This document shows, in pieces, positions 7,558-10,363 of a stretch of DNA of 10,363 nucleotides. The number at the start of each line of letters is the position of its first letter. Position 1 is the stretch's first letter. Position numbers and translations under genes: made by a program. The stretch covers positions 1 to 10,363 of the forward strand of contig PAHB01000020.1 in NCBI GenBank assembly GCA_002704665.1, written 5' to 3'. The notes under the pieces are model-generated. The model was given only the letters and a program-made list of their open reading frames with translations. It did no database searches and was not told where the DNA came from. Source of the stretch: Pseudomonadota bacterium. Lineage in GTDB: Bacteria > Pseudomonadota > Gammaproteobacteria > Burkholderiales > Eutrophovitaceae.

Positions 7558-8413
7558 AATAAGTGTTTACTCCACCAAAGGAGCGCAGATCGGCGTCCCA
7601 AAATTAATAAAAAGCTTGGTCAAACACGATGCCGGCGCAACTTTTTTCTTCTCGATGGGTCCAGACTACGACTTTTACTCAATATCGCAGTTATTTCGAT
7701 CAATAGGTATGGGCCATCTTAAACTTAAATCAACGTTCAGTAGAAAACTGATCAATCCTCCTTGGTTAAACAAAGAATGCATAGATGTTATTAAAACCAC
7801 GAAAAAGCAGGGATACGAAATAGGAGTCAATGCATTCAACGCAAATGCGTGGTTGGGAAAGGTGAGGCGAGCAACACCAAATTGGACGGCCTTACAGATG
7901 AAATTAGCAAGAGCTGAGTTTTGTAAAATTTTCGACGAACCTCCTTTTGCTTCAGCGGCGCCTTTTTGGCAAATGAACAAAGAAGCCTACCGCCTCAACC
8001 AACGTCTTGGCTACAAATATTCCTCGGATACCCGAGGGTCCCACGCCTATATCCCTATATTTCAGGGCGAAATTATCGGCTGCCCTCAAATTCCGACGAC
8101 ACTTCATACAATTTCCGAAATCGTTTTACAAAAAAAACAATCCTCTAAAACTGCTATTAATAATTTATTACAATTGACTCAAAAAAGTCTCCATCATGTA
8201 TACGCAGCAAATGCCGAATCAGAGGGGATTAAATATCATGAAGCGTTCGACACGCTATTGGGAGAATGGCGTAAAAGAAAATATCAAATTGTCTCCCTGA
8301 AAGAATATCTGGATAATTCTGTAAAGGATTTGCCAAGACACACAATAACATCGGTTAAGATAGCAGGTATAGCACGTCTGGTTGAAAAACAAGGATCTGA
8401 ATTTTTAATTTAG
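7541..8413 (+). CDS. ArnD-like NodB-fold (polysaccharide deacetylase family) protein, probably catalytically inactive
   Basis: This 290-residue protein resembles ArnD, the metal-dependent deformylase of undecaprenyl-linked 4-deoxy-4-formamido-arabinose (E. coli 296 residues). Matching landmarks in order are GLRISVYSTKGAQIGVP (4-20, ArnD GLRIDVDTxRGTxxGVP), FFFSMGPD (35-42), GYEIGVNAFNANAW (91-104), SSDTRG (161-166), QIPTTL (183-188) and YAANAESEG (221-229). Every expected ligand is replaced: the DVD pair by Ser8 and Tyr10, the HxxxHH histidines by Asn97, Ala101 and Asn102, and the late His by Asn224. The frame is intact, so this looks like a pseudoenzyme rather than a broken gene. ATG 7541 is chosen because GAAGGAAG lies just upstream and the family N-terminus starts here; an in-frame ATG at 7454 lies deep in selU. 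It overlaps selU by 17 bases, suggesting translational coupling. No other arn genes are nearby. About 30 extra C-terminal residues follow the fold. Confidence 0.85.
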   Translation: MTIGLRISVYSTKGAQIGVPKLIKSLVKHDAGATFFFSMGPDYDFYSISQLFRSIGMGHLKLKSTFSRKLINPPWLNKECIDVIKTTKKQGYEIGVNAFNANAWLGKVRRATPNWTALQMKLARAEFCKIFDEPPFASAAPFWQMNKEAYRLNQRLGYKYSSDTRGSHAYIPIFQGEIIGCPQIPTTLHTISEIVLQKKQSSKTAINNLLQLTQKSLHHVYAANAESEGIKYHEAFDTLLGEWRKRKYQIVSLKEYLDNSVKDLPRHTITSVKIAGIARLVEKQGSEFLI

Positions 8414-8436
8414 TAAAAAAAGTTTATTTGATTTAT

Positions 8437-8450
8437 ATAAAGGATTACAT
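8437..8450 (+). promoter_or_regulatory. Strong ribosome binding site of bcp
   Basis: AAAGGA (8439-8444), six bases before the ATG, is the best Shine-Dalgarno sequence among the plus-strand genes here. Selenouridine synthase and the small membrane protein have no comparable site. Confidence 0.6.
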
Positions 8451-8918
8451 ATGAGCGAATCGCTTTTGGGTTTAAAAGTTCCGCATTTCACCGCATCTTC
8501 AACATCTGAAAAACCTTTTTCATTAGAAAATTACTCTGGATCACCTTTGGTTCTTTATTTTTATCCGAAGGATAATACTCCTGGCTGTACCGCGGAAACC
8601 ATACAATTTAATGAGTTACATTCTGATTTTGAAAAACTAAATTGTACCATTATTGGAATTTCGAAAGATTCGATTGGCTCACACAGAAAGTTCATATCAA
8701 AATTCAACCTGGTTTTCGATCTAATATCCGATGAGGAAGGTCACATCTGCGATATGTTCGGAGTAATGAAAATGAAAAATATGTATGGTAGAAAGTACCT
8801 AGGAATTGAAAGGAGCACCTTTCTCATTGACCGAGATCAAAAGGTGGTTAAAGAATGGAGAAAAGTAAAAGTTCCAGGGCATGCGGCTGAGGTGCTTAAA
8901 TCGGCAAAATCTTTATGA
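8451..8918 (+). CDS. bcp: Thiol peroxidase of the Bcp/PrxQ peroxiredoxin family
   Basis: Reduces hydrogen peroxide and organic hydroperoxides in the cytosol using thioredoxin or a similar thiol donor. It has 155 residues (E. coli Bcp 156). The active-site motif YPKDNTPGCT (38-47) contains the peroxidatic Cys46 with Thr43 and Pro39. Arg121 in ERSTFLID completes the catalytic site. The usual PrxQ resolving cysteine five residues after the peroxidatic one (Cys50 in E. coli) is absent: residue 51 is Ile. Remaining cysteines are Cys65 and Cys100; the latter matches the non-resolving Cys99 of E. coli. A one-Cys mechanism or an alternative partner is therefore likely. AAAGGA at 8439-8444, six bases before ATG 8451, is a good ribosome binding site. 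The gene is 37 bases after the ArnD-like gene and 80 before phoH. Confidence 0.96.
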   Translation: MSESLLGLKVPHFTASSTSEKPFSLENYSGSPLVLYFYPKDNTPGCTAETIQFNELHSDFEKLNCTIIGISKDSIGSHRKFISKFNLVFDLISDEEGHICDMFGVMKMKNMYGRKYLGIERSTFLIDRDQKVVKEWRKVKVPGHAAEVLKSAKSL

Positions 8919-8998
8919 CGATAAAATTATTTTAGATTGTTTTACGTTTGTTTTTCTGTGTTCCGTAAACATCTACAAAACTTACAATAGGTTTATTA
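8919..8998 (+). other. 80-base bcp-phoH spacer, no clear signal
   Basis: AT-rich spacer and the longest gap in the plus-strand run. It holds a weak inverted repeat, TTTACG (8941-8946) and CGTAAA (8964-8969), with a 17-base loop and no following T-run that would make a terminator. TACAAT (8983-8988) resembles a -10 hexamer but overlaps the region of the AGG ribosome binding site (8989-8991) of the next gene and has no matching -35. I cannot say whether phoH is cotranscribed with bcp. Confidence 0.3.
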
Positions 8999-10363
8999 AT
9001 GCAAAACGCCAATATAAAACCAATTCCCGGAAAAGTTCTGACTGCAAAAAAGTTATTTGTATTGGATACTAATGTCCTTGTTCACGATCCAAGGAGTCTA
9101 TTTAAGTTTAAAGAGCACGATATCTACATATCAATTTATACGCTTGAAGAATTAGATAAAAATAAACGCGGAATGTCCGAAGTTGCTCGGAATGCGCGGC
9201 AAGCCAGCCGTTTTTTAGACTCGATAGTAAAAGACTATCAAGGAAATATAGATGATGGGATCTCTCTTGATAAAACAGATGGCGAAGGGGTTAGGGGACG
9301 CCTTTTTCTGCAAACTGAATCATTCGAGAGCACGATTCCAGCCGGAATGTCAATAGGAAAAGTAGATAATCATATCATCTCACTAGTTAACTACTTACAG
9401 GAACAAAAATCAAGTCGCGACACTATCCTTGTCAGTAAAGATATTAACATGCGTATAAAGGCCCGAGCCTTGGGCCTCAGGGCTGAAGATTATCATAGCG
9501 ACCAAGTTTTAGAAGACAGTGAAAATCTTCATTGCGGTGCACGAAAAGCACCCGAAAACTTATTGGTTAATCATGGTAACAGTATAGAATCGTGGCAAAA
9601 GGACGGGCATACTTTTTATAAAATTCAAAATCCTATGTGTGGTAATTTTCTTCCAAATGAATTTTTATATCAAAAAGGGGCGGAGAAAAATTTATTATTA
9701 CAAGTAAAGGAAGTATCAAAAAATTCTGTCATATTAAGCACTATTGATAATTATAGTAATCCACAACAGGCTGTTTGGGGAATCACAGCTCGAAATCAAG
9801 AACAAACTTTCGCACTCAACCTTCTTATGGATCCTCAGGTTCATTTTGTGAGTCTCATTGGAGTGGCTGGCACCGGTAAAACCTTGCTAGCTCTGGCAGC
9901 AGGATTAACGCAAACAATGGAAACCCGCAGATTTTCAGAAATTATCATTACTAGAAATACGATGCCGATAGGTGAAGACATTGGATTTCTGCCCGGTACA
10001 GAAGAGGAGAAAATGAACCCCTGGATGGGTGCAATCGAAGATAACATTGAGGTTCTTAATAATACGGATGAAAACTTTGGCAAATGGGGCCAAGCAGCGA
10101 CAAACGATCTGTTATCATCAAGAATCAGCGTAAAATCCCTGAACTTTATGCGCGGAAGAACATTTACCAACAAGTATTTGATAATTGATGAAGCTCAAAA
10201 CTTAACTCCAACACAAATGAAAACATTGATTACAAGAGCGGGACAAGGCACCAAAGTTATTTGCCTAGGTAACAATTCTCAAATTGATTCTCCCTATTTA
10301 ACCGAGGATAGTTCAGGGTTGACTTATGTAGTCGATAGATTCAAGGAGTGGTCAGGTTCCGGA
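8999..10363 (+). CDS. PIN-PhoH family protein (PhoH2/YlaK type), C-terminus cut by window edge
   Basis: Fusion of an N-terminal PIN ribonuclease domain to a PhoH ATPase domain; the characterised mycobacterial PhoH2 is an RNA helicase and ribonuclease. The frame is open from ATG 8999 to the last base, 455 residues. In the PIN domain (about 18-165) the acidic residues are Asp23 (VLDTNVLVHDP), Glu50/Glu51 (LEELDKNKRG), Asp123 (KVDNHI) and Asp148 (VSKDINMRIKARALGL). After a linker with beta-rich sequence (about 185-260) comes the ATPase domain: Walker A GVAGTGKT (288-295), RNTMPIGEDIGFLPGT (319-334), Walker B LIIDEAQN (394-401), then LGNNSQID (423-430) and YLTEDSSGLTYVV (433-445). Probably only a short C-terminal tail is missing. 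AGG at 8989-8991, seven bases upstream, is a weak ribosome binding site. Distinct from E. coli PhoH, which lacks the PIN domain. Confidence 0.95.
   Translation, partial: MQNANIKPIPGKVLTAKKLFVLDTNVLVHDPRSLFKFKEHDIYISIYTLEELDKNKRGMSEVARNARQASRFLDSIVKDYQGNIDDGISLDKTDGEGVRGRLFLQTESFESTIPAGMSIGKVDNHIISLVNYLQEQKSSRDTILVSKDINMRIKARALGLRAEDYHSDQVLEDSENLHCGARKAPENLLVNHGNSIESWQKDGHTFYKIQNPMCGNFLPNEFLYQKGAEKNLLLQVKEVSKNSVILSTIDNYSNPQQAVWGITARNQEQTFALNLLMDPQVHFVSLIGVAGTGKTLLALAAGLTQTMETRRFSEIIITRNTMPIGEDIGFLPGTEEEKMNPWMGAIEDNIEVLNNTDENFGKWGQAATNDLLSSRISVKSLNFMRGRTFTNKYLIIDEAQNLTPTQMKTLITRAGQGTKVICLGNNSQIDSPYLTEDSSGLTYVVDRFKEWSGSG

Noticed and set aside
7541..8413. Presence of an L-Ara4N lipid A modification pathway, from the ArnD similarity
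   Set aside because: No other arn genes are in the window and the catalytic residues are replaced, so resistance to cationic peptides cannot be inferred.
8881..9072. 63-codon plus-strand frame bridging bcp and phoH
   Set aside because: It overlaps the end of bcp and the start of phoH in another frame and has no ribosome binding site or motif.
9841..10173. Open frame of 110 codons on the minus strand opposite the PhoH ATPase domain
   Set aside because: It lies antisense to Walker A and Walker B coding sequence and has no independent support.
1..10363. Undescribed defence or mobile system
   Set aside because: I looked for repeats, integrase or transposase motifs, toxin-antitoxin pairs and nuclease-helicase cassettes. 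The helicase and RmuC are standard housekeeping proteins separated by an oppositely oriented gene, so they do not form a defence operon.

Overview
The window is an AT-rich stretch of bacterial chromosome with tightly packed, intact genes. I see no phage, transposon, CRISPR or plasmid features. All recognised proteins are of proteobacterial type. The wording of the tRNA selenouridine synthase, the PIN-PhoH protein and the ArnD-like/Bcp/PhoH gene order recalls AT-rich Betaproteobacteria, but this lineage call rests on remembered similarity and is moderate at best.

Layout. Positions 1-1836 (minus) hold a YoaA/DinG-type iron-sulfur DNA helicase that runs off the left edge and lacks only its C-terminal tail. 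It is divergent from a small unrecognised four-helix membrane protein at 1910-2281 (plus). That gene converges with a minus-strand run, read right to left as selD (6392-5361), typA (5319-3487) and rmuC (3462-2278). Divergent from selD, with only 37 bases between, a plus-strand run begins: selU/mnmH (6430-7557), an ArnD-like NodB-fold protein (7541-8413), a Bcp/PrxQ peroxiredoxin (8451-8918) and a PIN-PhoH protein (8999 to the right edge, missing its C-terminus). No gene-free stretch exceeds 80 bases, and I saw no tRNA, rRNA or convincing intrinsic terminator.

Functionally, selD and selU are the two enzymes needed for selenium modification of tRNA wobble uridines: SelD makes selenophosphate and SelU uses it. 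The other genes serve genome maintenance (YoaA helicase, RmuC), ribosome-associated stress GTPase activity (TypA), peroxide detoxification (Bcp) and RNA metabolism (PIN-PhoH).

The most unusual item is the ArnD-like protein. It keeps the length and most landmarks of the deformylase/deacetylase family, but the Asp and His residues expected to bind metal and catalyse are all replaced (by Ser, Tyr, Asn and Ala) in an intact frame, so it looks like a pseudoenzyme. I found no evidence of a new multi-gene defence or mobile system; most of the window is ordinary housekeeping DNA.
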